Below, one piece after another: positions 1 to 12,247 of a DNA stretch of 64,000 bases; position 1 is the stretch's first letter, and every line of letters starts with the position of its first letter. The notes beneath the pieces are model-generated. The model saw only the letters and a list, made by a program, of their open reading frames with translations. It was not told where the DNA came from and did no database searches. The DNA is from Pyronema omphalodes. Lineage: Eukaryota > Ascomycota > Pezizomycetes > Pezizales > Pyronemataceae. The stretch covers positions 434,001-498,000 of the forward strand of contig JAJJXM010000046.1 of the NCBI GenBank assembly GCA_024516155.1, read 5' to 3'. Made by a program: the position numbers and the translations under genes.

Positions 1-1791
1 CTCTGTCTCTGTATAATCCAACGCCGGGGGTGCATGGGTATAAACTACATGCTCTGGCCGAATATAGGAAGCCACAGGTTCGACAACAGTCGCATAAGGA
101 TCCACAGGGAGGATAGGTATAACGTCAGGTAAGTATTCCCTACTAGTTCTTCTAGACCTACTCCTAGATCCGTAATCATGTCGACTATGGCTATGGCCTC
201 TGGAATGGGGTCGGATGTGCGAGTATTTCCTGCCACTGAGGTATGCATCATCGTCTTCGAAATCTGATGCGGCAGGAGTTTCGACGGTAGGACGAAAGTC
301 GCTGTAAGGATCACCACCACTTCCTCCCCTGGTACGATGACGAGAACTACTGTGATGACGGGGAGTTTGGTCGCGGGAATGGCTGCTGTGGTGGTGGGAA
401 TGATGTTCCCGAGGAGGATCGCGAGAGGAACGACGTTCATGTGTGTACCCAGCTGGTACGCTGCGAGGGTACAGGTCCGGGTCACGCTCCTCGGCGTAGG
501 TAGGGCGCCGCTTTTGGTGGCGGCGTCTAGGGCGTGTGTAGTAGTCGTCTTCACTGGAAGGGACGGGGTTGGAGCTAGGGGCGCCAGCGGTAGCGGTAGT
601 GCTATGGGGTGCTGTTGCTGGTGCCGCGCTCGCTTCCGCTGCTTCTCGCTTGGCTTTCTCTGCTGCAGCCCGAGAGAAACATTCCTCGTGCCAATCAAAT
701 GTCACCTGGTCAGTTTCGGTTGGGAAGCAGTCGGCGGGGATTTCTTTAGGGAAAGGTTCGCCGGTTTCAGGATCGCGAAGCTCGAAGGTTTCAACAGCGT
801 TTTGCAGGTAGGCTACATGCTCGGCTGGTTCTAGCAAAAGTTGGATGGTCTGCCAGGTTTGGAAACCCCTAGTGCTAAGGACAGGAATCGTAGGTTGCTG
901 AAAGTCATCGTTAGGCGGTGACTGTAGAGAGTGAGCACAGCCTAGGGTTGTGTAGATTTCGGATATTCGTGAAGGAGGGGTATGAATCAAAAAATCTACC
1001 AATATATTAGCTTCGGCAATAAATCTCAGGTCGGAAAATTAAAATGTAACATACCGTCAAGATCGCCGCCAACTTGTCTATAGAAGGCCGCCAACTTGTC
1101 CGGTGATAGGAAGTGAACATCCCGGGGCTCCATGTTTTCGATCTAGTTTCCCCGCACTTAGCGCCCCTAAGCTTCCCCGCATTATTCTCACCGCCCACTC
1201 AAAACTCACCACATATTCTGCAATAGAAGACAGTAAGCCTTTCAGCTTAGGCGTTGCCTGAGGCTTTTCATCGCGAGTAATCAGGTAACCCCAATACTCA
1301 CGAGGCGTTTGAGCCCTATCGTTCATACGTTGTCGATGCGGAGGCCTTGGCTCAGCCCGCTCGCTTCGTCGATGTTCTCCAGCTGAGCTCCGATGACGCT
1401 GGGGAGACGGAGCTCTCGAGGGACCCCGAGACTGAGCTTGCGATGAATATCCCGGCGAAGGGGATCGAGGTAGGCGCACGAGATCCAGGTTGTCGGTTGG
1501 TGTTGGAGCTCTGGGAAGATGGGTTTCGTGCTTGTGAGACGTCTTTCGGTCGGTTTTCGTATTTTCGACTTTGTCGGAGTCGGAGGGACGAGCTGAAATG
1601 TATTCCCAAACCTTCTTCGAATAGTTTTCGTCGTATTTCTTCGACGGACGAGCGGCGTACTGCTGGTTGTAGTACTGTTGTTGTTGTTGGTGTGTGTGTG
1701 TGTTGTTACTGTGGTCGTTGGAATAGTAAGGTGCTGCTCCGGCGATGAAGGGAGAAGATGCAGCTCGACGAAAACCGGCGGTAAAAACCAT
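1..1791 (-). CDS. DUF7514-type protein, 3' end outside window
   Basis: Three exons on the minus strand are inferred: 1791-1210, 1142-1055 and 995-1, running off the window. The introns (1143-1209 and 996-1054) have GTGAGT and GTATGT donors and keep phase, giving at least 555 residues. From about residue 163 the sequence resembles the fungal DUF7514 domain as I know it: a WGYLI motif, TPKLKGLLSSIAEYV, then SPDKLAAFYRQVGGDLD, then the stretch IYTTLGCAHSLQ with GFQTWQTIQLLLEPAEHV. The N-terminal 160 residues are Q/S/P-rich. After the domain comes a long Arg/Ser/His-rich tail (HHSHHHSSHSR, SRSRSRRTSRE), probably disordered. Function is unknown for the family. The ATG at 1791 is the first in frame but an upstream exon cannot be excluded. 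Confidence 0.75.
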
Positions 1792-3693
1792 GCTCTCTTC
1801 GGCCAGTGAATATCCTTGATGCTCTGCAGGTTAAAGTGGCTGCTTTGGATGTGGTCCAGTTACTTGTGGTGCAGTTTTGCGCTCGATGAGCGTCATTCGA
1901 TTTGTCGCCCTGCTGTTGCAAAGCCCGTTGGAAGAGGAAAAGTCGGATGACAAGGGAAAGCCGGCTGTGTCTGACACGTCAATCATTTTCCGGCTATGTT
2001 CTGCGCAGCCCGGGATTCCGCAGGGGAGCTGCTGTGCGTCGCAATCCCGCTATCCAAAAAGAGGCCGGAGAAGAGCAAAACCGAGCAAGAGGGGGATGCC
2101 GTTGCGGAGATCATCGATGAGTTGATGGAGCGGAGGTGTTGGCGGAGAATCTTTGCGCTTGAGAGGCCGTTGAGCTTTGCTCCCCGGGGCTGAGCCTCGT
2201 CGAGCTCCGCAGCTTTCCCCCCGCAGCCTTGAGAGCTGTTAACCCTAACCCTATGGCTTGGCTGACGCAACCAGGTGGAACGGTCACAGAAGCTCCCTAT
2301 CCCGTGCATCATTGCTCACCGAGCCTACAAACACCGTTGAAGATATTCCGAAAACATGGGAAATGGACTTTAGGGAGCCCTAGAGAAACTAACGTAACTG
2401 ATAGGCGTGATAAGCACTATACTCTGGAGAAATTTACTTTCCTCTCTCTATACATAGCCCTGCCGGATACCGATCCTCCGCCGTCACTTCTAGTGCACTG
2501 TAGCCTTCCTGCTGAAGATCATCGCTTCCAATGACATTTGAACAGCAGGATTTGCCAAAGCACAACAGAAGGAAGATCACTGCATTCGGACGGCGACCTG
2601 CTACCCGACGCAGTTTAAAGGGGCTCCATGACAGCTAGCTGACAACGGATGACAGGAGCTCACTCGAATACAAATATTATGTCTGGGCGACGAGAAATAT
2701 TTAAAGCCCTAAACCCTGCTTTGAATTGAACCTCGCATTGCATTGTGTTAAGTAGTGTATCGCAATTCTGTGTATCATGGGCGTTTCTCTTCGAATTCCA
2801 TTGGCTTCGAGCGGGTCGTATCACATGTCGAGTGGCGGTACTCTTATGCGTGTACTGGAACATTCGAAATTGTAAAACCCGACTCGTCCATTATGGTAAT
2901 ACTTACGTCATCGCCGTCTTCGTAGGGAGACCGATTGAAAGTTTATGGCTGAACTCATATTCGAGCGGCAAAAGTCATCATAACGCTTACCATCCTCCAC
3001 ACTCCCTGCAGGAGACGATGGCTATCTTGAAAATCCATGGGTTATTACAGGCTTGCTGAGTCACTGTTGATTATGATAAAATAGTACTGGCTTCATGAAA
3101 TCCCAACCCCACGCAGTTGTCGAGCCGGGTTGTTAAAATATCAACACAGTTAAACCACGTTCAAATAAATAAAACCAGTAGCTGTTCTCCAAAAAATGAT
3201 TATATTCAAGTTCCAACGGCTTCCGAGTCTCCAAATAATATCTCATATCGCTAATCTATTCCATCACCACATCTTGGAAAGTCGTTCCTAAACCCTGTCG
3301 TCTTCACGCATTGCATCCCCATTACCGAAACCATACCCCATAATAATCATTGCAATAACCTACTAAGCCATCCTATACTATACAGTACAATAAAAAGCAT
3401 AAAAAACATATACTCAAAGTACAAAACAAATAATACTAGAACAAATTTCAATAGTAATGACCAACGATCCAGACATTCCCTCCTATAGCCTCCATGACAT
3501 CAATCTAGCGCCCACACATTTCCCAGAAGCCAACGTAATGCAGGCTGATTTATGACTTATTTGAGACTGTAGAGCAGACGAACGTATAAATTCTACCTGT
3601 ACTATTGGGTTCATCCAATGTAACAGTGTTTATCTTATGAATCAACAGTTAGTTCAGCCCAATTTCGCATGCAATAAAACTTACTTCGGCCCT
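1792..3693. other. Intergenic, no supported gene
   Basis: Short frames overlap on both strands between 1877 and 2534. None shows a domain, a splice pattern or a consistent coding frame. A two-unit CCCTAA-like stretch lies at 2239-2252. The part from 3060 to 3690 is AT-rich and looks like the 3' flank of the next gene. Confidence 0.5.
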
Positions 3694-4960
3694 TCAATAG
3701 TCATATGTCACCCCTTGTGATTTGAGATACTCCATTGTGTCAGCAACGACCTTATCTGCCTCCTTTCTTACAGAAATTTCCTGTATCATAAAATTTGAGG
3801 CCGCATTACGACGGGCCCTCAACGCCTCTTCATCCACATCCCATATGACGTCGTCGAATAAACTTGAGACTTCTGAGTCTTTTGAATCCGGAGGCATGCA
3901 CTCGATAAGGTCCCAAACTCTGTTAAATGTTTTCATCAATCCGATATCGTATCCTATCGGATGACCTTCGTAAATCATCTTTGGTAGGAAATTCTTCTCA
4001 CAGGAAGTTGTAAAAGCTTGCATGGCCTCCGTTGTGCAGTTATAAATCTTAGTTGCAAGCTTTTGTACTTTGACTAATCGTGTCTCGGCCTCTTATACGG
4101 CGCGATACCAAACATTAGCCGTCAAATAAAAAAAGGTATTTGTTGCAAGGGGCATGGAATATATGGGCATGGTGATGGATGATAAACTTACCCTCCAATT
4201 CCCAGCTCGACATTTTACGTGCTGTGTCTATGTCATCGTCAGTATGTCAAATTGGTTTAGTTACAGAGAAATTATGTACCGATGCATATTCGGAAAGTTG
4301 CGAGATGTTGCTGCGTAAAGGTTGTATTAAGTTCCGGATCAACTGGAAACGTTAATTATGATATCTTAGAGGAGAGGCATTGATGCATACGAAGTAATGG
4401 GATGGCTAACTCCAGCGGTTCTTTCATGATCCCGACTTCTTCAACTGCCTTTTTGGCGGATTTAAACAACTTCTTAAGCTGCTCAGTCTGCTCTGTAGTA
4501 ATCTGTCTGGCCCCTTCGGATATGTCCTGGTCTCCTTGTATCTTGGCATTTACTATATATTTCATTAGAATGCGCACGTTTAAGCCTCGTTGATAAGGAA
4601 AGGTGGGATTGATTTCCGTCAGGCTGACTTGCCTGTCTTAAAATACTCAATCTCACTTTCATATTCATCATTCAACTTTTTTTCCGAAAGAGCAATTTCA
4701 TTAATGAATTGACGTGCTTCATCAGCAATAACATCTGGCCGTACACGCTTAGCGTCTTCGCCTTCATCAGAACTTTCAGCGGGATTTCCTGATGCAGGAT
4801 CTCCTGGCTGTGGAAGTTTAGCGTCTTCGGTTCCACGAGAAGTGTTGGTGGGATTTCGTGATGAATTCTCTCCTTTCTTTGGTTGATTCTTCGATGTATT
4901 TCCTCCTTCTTTGGCTGCCTTTTTTTCTTTTCTAGTCAGTTTCTTTTCTTTCTTGACCAT
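3694..4960 (-). CDS. Unknown five-exon lysine-rich protein
   Basis: I infer exons 4960-4633, 4585-4391, 4342-4280, 4227-4192 and 4091-3694. Together they give 1020 nt (339 residues) with every junction in phase 1. The first intron (4586-4632) needs a GC donor (GCAAGT after ACAG), which is the known consensus for GC-AG introns. The others start GTATGC, GTACAT and GTAAGT. The chosen start at 4960 sits in a good context (GCCATGG). The frame is open upstream to 5167 but that part reads as leader. The N-terminus is strongly basic (VKKEKKLTRKEKKAAKEGG), followed by a Ser/Pro/Asn-rich stretch and then a helical, charged C-terminal two-thirds. No known domain is recognised. It could be a lineage-specific cytosolic or nuclear protein. 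Confidence 0.6.
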
Positions 4961-5500
4961 GGCGAAGCGTGCTGAAGTATCGAATCGACGTGTAAATGTA
5001 GGGTTGAAGAACCACAATCCTAAGTAAATGTAGGCTTGAAATCTTTCTATGTAGTGCAGTGTCGGAAGAAGGTTCTTCAATATCTGCAAATAATTGCCAA
5101 AGTCTGTGCAGAGCCCAAAAGTCAACACTGAGAAGATATTCCGTTCAAAAGCTGGTGAAATCTCCAATTCCGAGTTTTATCGTATCCAAAGTGGAGGTAG
5201 AAGATGGAGAGGAAGTTGAAAGATGCTATTATATCCGTGGTACTGAATCACTCCACATAAACAGCCGAGTACGCTAACCTGCTTTCTTGTAAAATGATGG
5301 AGCACGGACGATTTATTATTAAAATTCTGCCAGTCTGTTACTTTATTTTAAAAGGCATTCTTTATGAGCTTTATCTGTCTTCCTATTTCGAGCAGGCATA
5401 TCCTTTCCGCTGCCCAGCCAATACAATGCTCCATTAGCCGTGCAACGGCTATAAAGTGTATAGCCCCCAGAAGTATTCCCTGTGACCTCTTCAGAGTCCC
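4961..5500. other. Intergenic leader region
   Basis: This stretch separates two minus-strand genes. It holds the promoter and leader of the 4960-3694 gene and the 3' flank of the next gene upstream. No other feature is visible. Confidence 0.4.
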
Positions 5501-6354
5501 TCAATCCACATTAAACTTCCTCTTCGCCACCTCAAATATCGACTGAAACGAAAGCCAAAACTTCAGCACCTCCGCCATAAACTGTCTCCTACCATCCGTC
5601 TTAAAATCAACTTTCTCAAGACGATTCCGACGATCCCCCAGATCCTGTGGTGGTAGCTCGTGGTGATCTAGCCGTCGAAACCGCGTACACTGCGAATCAA
5701 TTTCCAGCAGCGACCTAGCATTCACTTCATAAACCATACCGTATATATATCAGTAACCATTCTCCAATATTCCATAATAATCATAGACCCTCTCGCGTCT
5801 CCACCCAGGGGAAAAAAAGAGAATGAAGAGCGGTATGTACAAACCAATCTCAGTATTCAACCCAGTAATCTGAATAAACAACCCCATATCATCATAAACA
5901 TGTTTACATCTGGAACACTGATCTGTATTCTGCTGGAGGTTGGTATGATGACAAAGACTATACGAGAATTCTTCGTTTTCAAGAAAGTCGCGTGTTTCGG
6001 TGATAATGGTGACTAATAGGAAGTAATTATTCAGGTCAGTAACAGTCTAAACCAGAACTCTTTATGAATCAAGCAGGAATTGTTTTGATGAATAATGAAT
6101 ACTTTTACGCGTACGTACCTAGGTCTTCTGCCCGCTGGATTTCCTTTATAAGCTCTTTTTTGGCGATAATCCAGTCTTCTTCGGATTCATTTTCTTTTAG
6201 TAGAGACCCTTGTGCATAGTTAGCCTGAGATCCGCATGATGCCGGGGTTCCGAGTGATTTGTACGGAAAGAAGACCTACTGAATTCTCGTTCACTCATGC
6301 CGTAATCCATGAGAACGATAGACCGCATCCTTTTCAGAAGTTCCACACGCGACA
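5501..6354 (-). CDS. Unknown small Cys-containing protein, 5' exon unclear
   Basis: Three exons fit well: about 6275-6119, 6012-5845 and 5724-5501. Donors are GTACGT and GTTTGT, acceptors ATTAG and GAAG, and the phase is preserved. The predicted segment contains SLCHHT followed 11 residues later by CSRC, a possible metal site (C/H...CxxC), and an acidic, amphipathic middle. A likely start is the ATG at 6354 (AATCAACATGTCG), but its frame does not join the 6275 exon without an unseen intron or a frameshift: read straight through, it stops near 6190. I recognise no family. It is either a real gene with a poorly marked first intron or a recently broken one. Confidence 0.5.
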
Positions 6355-7389
6355 TGTTGATTTGATTGGCTTGTTCTTTTAGCTATTGCTTTGGAGAATA
6401 GTGTTGGATAACGATGTTAGATGTGTAGTTGATGAAGCACTGCAAGTCGACGTATGGGTTTGCTGTAGATGTGAAAGATACAGAAGATTCTGGGAAACCA
6501 TGGTTGTTTATTTGCTAGGCACCGTGTACTTCAGTTCATGGATGAGGCGAGGGGTATGATGGTCCATGAATAGAGGGATTCATCGACCAGACCATAAAAG
6601 GATTCTAGGCCGCAGTGAACTTTTGCTTAGCAGGAGAATTCTAGGTATTTCGTGTTGCTAGTCGTGTTGACAGTTAATCCCTGAGAATCCTTGTACAATA
6701 GTCGATGTCTGGGTAGCACGTTTATGTGTCTAGAAGAATTGATTATCTCATCGAGTATTAAATGTAAGGTCGAAGTAGACCCTTGTTTTGCATTGGACTT
6801 CGACCCCCCGAATGGTTAGGGGGTTGAAGTGTTGAAATTAACCTTGTTCCTCGTATTTGTTGTGCATCAAATTAAAATTTGGAATCTGTGGAAGGAACCA
6901 CCAGCAAATACGGTGTCTTAAGCAGCATAACGGGCATTAAATATCTGCTTTATTTCAACTTCAAGACTACTTTCACATAAGTTTCATCTCTGCATAGTTA
7001 TGGTGTCAATTAAAAGTATAGATTGTTTTTAACCACATGGGAAGTTCATTTGTCCGCGCATGCAGGTTCACAGTGTCTGAAAATCGGACCTGACAGAAAC
7101 TATACAAATCATTCAGAAGATGAATGAGGCACTCAAAAATGTATTTCATAATTGACTCAATTTTATTTCAGTACAGATACAAAGGCCTTTGTATATACAG
7201 GCGTAAGCCAATAATGAAGGCTTCATAATCGAATTCAAAACCAGTTTTCTAACCCGCCGTCGCGACCTTTCCCTACGGTGTTTAAGAAATTGTTGCTCTC
7301 TTGATTGCAATGTCTGGTGAAATGCCGAATACAATCGAAATTCTGAGCGGCGTCCCGGGTTCCATCAACACTGTTAGTGTTGTCATTAA
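6355..7389. other. Intergenic with a GC-rich hairpin
   Basis: There is no credible coding frame. An imperfect inverted repeat lies at 6797-6808 and 6819-6830 (ACTTCGACCCCC / GGGGGTTGAAGT, one G-T pair, 10-nt loop). The rest is AT-rich flank. Confidence 0.4.
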
Positions 7390-8247
7390 TTACTGTGAAT
7401 AGACAGAGCTGCTTTCGCTCTGGCCGCCGTTCCGTCGTGGGCTACCCTTGTAAGAAGTCCAAGAACGACTAGAATTGGATTGGGACTTCTTGCGGCGTGG
7501 GCTTCCCTTGTAAGACGTCCAGGAACGAGAGGAATTGGTCGAACGAGGAGTACTGAATGTTGGCGCTGGTATACGATAGAAGTCATCCCAGGGCCCACGA
7601 GGCTCCTCTCCGTCGCCCCAAAAACTGGAGAATATTCCCTCACAATTTTCAGACTGTTGGAATAGCGCCCCCTCCGAGCCTTCCGAGGAAGGTACCCTAA
7701 TGACCTGTTTCGGAGGAGGAGGCGTTCTCATCTTGCTGCCCTCCTCGTCCCAGATAGCAACCCAGTACTCAACCTTGTCACCGGATTCACTCATGACATG
7801 TTCCTCATCCTTTTGGAAGTATCCGTCCTCGTAGACACAAAGTACAGCTGCACAGTTTGGAAGGCGCGTATTGACACACTCGTGTCTCGAGATCTGCTCG
7901 CTCCGATCTCGCTTGATGGTGTCTTCAACGGGGAAGCGCGCTCCCTCGATGTTCTCAAGTTGAGTAGAACAACGCCACTTCGAGCTCTGATGGCATTCAA
8001 AGCAGATCCAACCGAGAGTTTTGGAGTTTCCGCAGTCAATTGAGTAGTCGACAGGGCTGGTTGGGATTAAGCAAGGGATTGAATACTCGCCATGGCGGTC
8101 GGCCATCATGTAGTTGTTGAAGAGTTCCTGGACTCCGATCTCCTCGGAAAAGACCTTGAGGCGCGGGTACGGAAATAAGTCGGGGGTGTAGAGCGTGCAA
8201 TCGCGTTTTATGCTGGAATCCGAGATCGAGATAGAGATTTCCGACAT
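7390..8247 (-). CDS. Orphan protein with C-terminal tandem repeat
   Basis: This is a single open frame of 285 residues starting at 8247. The sequence has a cysteine-rich segment around residues 72-92 (DCG, then WICFEC, then WRC) and a second pair further on (NCAAVLC), so a zinc-binding fold is possible. A proline/serine-rich stretch follows. The C-terminus carries two tandem 20-residue units (residues 238-257 and 258-277) that share SSRSWTSYKGSPRR. No signal peptide or membrane helix is visible. The family is not recognised. The long uninterrupted frame and the in-frame repeat support it being coding. Confidence 0.6.
   Translation of the reverse strand: MSEISISISDSSIKRDCTLYTPDLFPYPRLKVFSEEIGVQELFNNYMMADRHGEYSIPCLIPTSPVDYSIDCGNSKTLGWICFECHQSSKWRCSTQLENIEGARFPVEDTIKRDRSEQISRHECVNTRLPNCAAVLCVYEDGYFQKDEEHVMSESGDKVEYWVAIWDEEGSKMRTPPPPKQVIRVPSSEGSEGALFQQSENCEGIFSSFWGDGEEPRGPWDDFYRIPAPTFSTPRSTNSSRSWTSYKGSPRRKKSQSNSSRSWTSYKGSPRRNGGQSESSSVYSQ
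7417..7536 (-). repeat. Two-copy 60-bp coding tandem repeat
   Basis: Two adjacent 60-bp units inside the 8247-7390 gene encode nearly identical 20-residue blocks that differ mainly at KKS versus NGG near the unit end. The length is a multiple of three, so the frame is kept. Confidence 0.8.
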
Positions 8248-11200
8248 CTTGAAGACCGAGCTCTGTTGATTTTATCGATTTTCCTGATGCTGACGTTGAT
8301 GGTTTCCGCCTGGTCTTCCGGATTCTGGTTTAAATAGCTGTTGAAAGGACTAATTGGAGGGGTCATTGGATGCTACTTTCAATAATAGTTAGAGTTGAAC
8401 AAAGCCGTATAGTTAACCCACCGGGTTAAATAGAAAACGCTCTTATAGTTGTTGTAGAAATACTACTGTTGTCTGTTGGGATACTGTAGAGCTTTGAATT
8501 ACTGTATACCACTCCTCATAAGACGCGCTGACGCCAGATATCCATTCTTCAATGGATATGCCTGAAATATAAATTATTTCTTCAAACATTGTCGGTATGG
8601 CCATAGAGGAAATGCTGATTCCGGGTTCGAAAGGTCGATATAAATGCTGATACGGTGGAGGAGTTGGGGAAATGTCAAATGGATGGAGAATGTGATGCGG
8701 GATGTTGGTCTATGACGTGGAATGGGTTTAGTCTTGGCAACACTAGCCTTTCCCTTCCTAGTCGACAACAAGACTTGGCGCCAAGGATAATAAGCATCAA
8801 CATTGGTTAATGTTCGATCAGGTGCCCAGGAAATATATCAATTATGGGGTTTTTATATCAATGTGTAAAGGAAATCTGTATAAACGGCGCGAAATCATAA
8901 CAACTTGAACATCTGGAAAACATCCCCTGAGGCCTTTAATCGTGATTGAACCACCTCCGTAAACACCTGAACAATACGCCTACACGACCAGAAATGAATT
9001 CTATACCACTCCGGCTAATTCTTTTTATTCGAAGTAGAATCTCTGAGTGAGATTTGCTGCGTAAGGATACAACACCCTAAGAATGCAATCAGCTACAATG
9101 ATTACATTTGAAATCATACATAGTCTAGTAAAATAGTTCAGTAACTATACCGTTTTCAAGCTCGCAAACATTGATTTTATGTTTGGGTAATACTTCAAAA
9201 TTAAGCTCAGAGCAGCAAAAATGACCGCTGCTAAAGAAAGTCCGGCCTGTGTTACCTCGCTTGCAGTCCATTCCGATGTTCTTGGTACACTGCATGAGGT
9301 ACTCGCTATATAGCGCCAAGAATTAGTGCAAGCCCAGGGTTCAAGAACTTGCCCTACTTGTTGGCTCGAGGAGGAATGGTGTATAACTTACTTTCTTGTA
9401 TGAGAGATGGGGGAGGGTTGTTAAGACACGGCATAAGTACCGCTGCCTTGTGGTACGTGATTATCAGATGAGTAGGATCTGACCTGCGAGGGATGATTCA
9501 GAATGATATAAATCGAGTGTACATTTTACGTGTGGATTAATACTTGTAGAATTATTGATGAGGGAGATTGTACTTGGGGCCTGTTTCGGCAGTTGTCCTA
9601 TGCGAAAAGACGGTCGGAGGAAAGTATCATATATATACTAGCCGCGGACAGTAAGTCAAAGACCAGGAACCATATTTGAAGGAATATACATTTGCGACTG
9701 CATATTGTAGAAGTCATCTGCGAAATCGAAATAGGATACTTCAGACCGGTGCCCGAGCTGGCTCCATGTTTCTTTAACAAAACTAATGAGCGTATTGCAT
9801 TTAGTCGTAGATATCGAACACAACTATGTATGCCAGCTTTAGCAAAGCGGCATGCTGCGATTCATTGCTGGCATTTAGCTGCCGGGGAAATGTCACTCTT
9901 CTAGAATTGTTTTACTACGGAAAACTGACCTTGCAACGTGTACGTGCAGGCTTAAACCCCCCCACATTTCTAAGAATATATACCATCGTAGCCATATGCA
10001 TTCCATACGTGTCAGGAGAAGCATTAAACACCTTTGTGAGACACCGGCTGCTTAGCCGCTTTTGGTCACGATGCTTGGCATGCGCACAATTTGAGAACAT
10101 ATCTGGTCAACAAGCTACCGAGTTTTCGTTTGGGTCGGTTTATGGATATGAGGGCAGGAATGCATAAGACGATAGCTTACACAAGTTCACCAGTGTGAGA
10201 ATGAGGCGAGTCAGCAGACCGCAATGCATGCCTCCCCATATTGTGGATACAGCCTTGGAAAACCGTCATAAGCGCCAATACCAAAACGGAACCGAAACTG
10301 TGTAGTCAGGTAGTACAACCACGGCCTCGAGCTCATAATTCTTTCGCAGAACTCCGAGATTGGGGGTCCGTGAAAGGTGCTGTTGACGGTGACATACGGA
10401 TTTCCGGGATTCATGGGTGGTAGAATATCTAGCGTCCTATGAGGCACAACCGGCCTTGATATATGACTGCATCATCAGGTCTGCTGATTCTAGAGCACAT
10501 ATGAAAGGGGGGGGGGAAAATGTTCCGGAGTTTCCGGAAGGACGGAAGGAAGGAATAAGATGTTGGGGATTTCAAAACGTCCAGCACCCTAGGCAACCCT
10601 ATGATGAAGTGTCAGTCCTACCGAAGCAGAGGAAAGTGTTGTAGTGGTTATATACAATGCGGATCGCCGGCTGTGTTGGTAACCTTCTAGATTCGTAGAT
10701 GCAATGAGTATCTGTCTTCCGGTGTTGGTTTTGGAGAAAGAGATTGTCGAGGCTGCCGTGTCCGAGGTACCGGATGACGATCGATATGAGGTCGGTGTTG
10801 GTATTAAAACGAATGTTGCAGAATTTGATTGTGCATCTTGCGGCAAATCATGCCCATTTCATCTAATAATCTTGGCGTATTCAAAACTCATCAGTCCCGA
10901 TCATGCCTGTAAATGCTTTTGTTGGATCGATTTCAAATAACGTAGACCCTTCGTCCGATCGATGCCAAAAGAAAAATTCTCCAGTGGGGGCTATAACATC
11001 TAAATCGCAGATAATCGCAAAGAAGCATTGAAATATGACAACTCACGAGAAACGCCCACAAGAACCTCTTTACAACGTAACCTTTGTGCAAGGCCCGGAA
11101 GAAACTTAAAATTCCTACGGTAGTTACCTCCACAGTTTCGGCAACAACGATATGTTTTGTTATGACACCTCAATGACTTTCAGTACCGGTACCTGCAGCT

Positions 11201-12247
11201 TGAGCGCCTTATGTGTCTCTCCTATTTCACACACACCACTCAAGACAGTACCACTAGCGCTACACACGCCCAAATACGGTGTTTCCAAGCTTTTATTCTA
11301 ACCTAGATATAACCAACTCTAATAAATAAGTGCCCTCACTGAGCTATTTGTGATGTGAATACCATTTGAACATCTGCAGACACTTCAGCGGTATCCATTC
11401 CCATATTTTCCCTTGCTAAAGATGCAAAAAGAAACGGGGGTTTGACTCTAGAATGGCCGTACAAATAGGTGAACGTAGGTTCGAAAGTTTTAAAAGTAGG
11501 ATTTGCATACATTTTCTGCATCTTCGATGGCAGAGGAATAATTAAACTTTCAATCATAAATCTTGAGCCAGCTCTGCAGGAAATCGAGACCAAATTTTGT
11601 AATTATGTTTCGATTGCTCTAGAGAATGCTTATGCTGTAGTACGTCGTTCGGGAGTGGTACTATTGTAAACTACACGGAGGTAGCCGCAACAGTTGGAGG
11701 TGTCATTTCCTAAAGCTGAATTTGCAGTTCGTGCGCATGGCCATAGGATCTCACATGCATGCCGGTAGTTACCTGATCCAGCCAGTATACTGTAGTACAG
11801 AAGTAACTTTACTACAGTCGACTCGGTTTATAAGGGTACTATCTACATAGTCATAAAGTTTAAGGTGGCTCTTGAGAAGCATTGTGTAACGCGGATTGTG
11901 TCATGAATTATCACGCTTTGTCATGAAGTCCATCACGGGAGTACATAGGTTTTACAACCCTCTGCAAAAAATGGTTTGTAGAATATCTAGCAATTGGCAT
12001 TGGGATTATTCTGAGGGTTATAGTTGTGATTCGTGTTGTATTTAGACGTAGGTACGCGCGTATGGTTTGCAAAATTCAACATCTGCAACGGCAACACCCC
12101 ACCCCCTGTGTTCTCATCGACGAGTACCAAAAGCCTCAATTATTCCATCGAATCTGGCTTCGCAATACTCTCTCGCATATCGCTACGGATTGTCAGAAGG
12201 CTGCACGCGGATTTCGTTGATTTCCATCACGAAGCCAGAGTTTTCAC
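8248..12247. other. 4-kb stretch without supported genes
   Basis: Only short unsupported frames occur, the longest about 110 codons and none with domains. A short Cys-rich minus-strand frame at 9125-9319 was considered but no start or splice partner was convincing. A 7-bp palindromic stem TTAACCC/GGGTTAA lies near 8415. The eastern part (12026-12247) is open in all three plus frames and may be the 5' end of the retroelement that follows. Confidence 0.5.

Noticed and set aside
2239..2252. Telomere-like CCCTAA units
   Set aside because: Only two units, so not evidence of a telomere or an interstitial array.
1877..2534. Overlapping frames of 60-110 codons on both strands
   Set aside because: No domain, no splice consistency, and several are open at once, as expected in GC-rich DNA.
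9125..9319. Small cysteine-containing minus-strand frame, possible secreted peptide
   Set aside because: No signal peptide. Possible upstream donor and acceptor pairs do not give a consistent frame.
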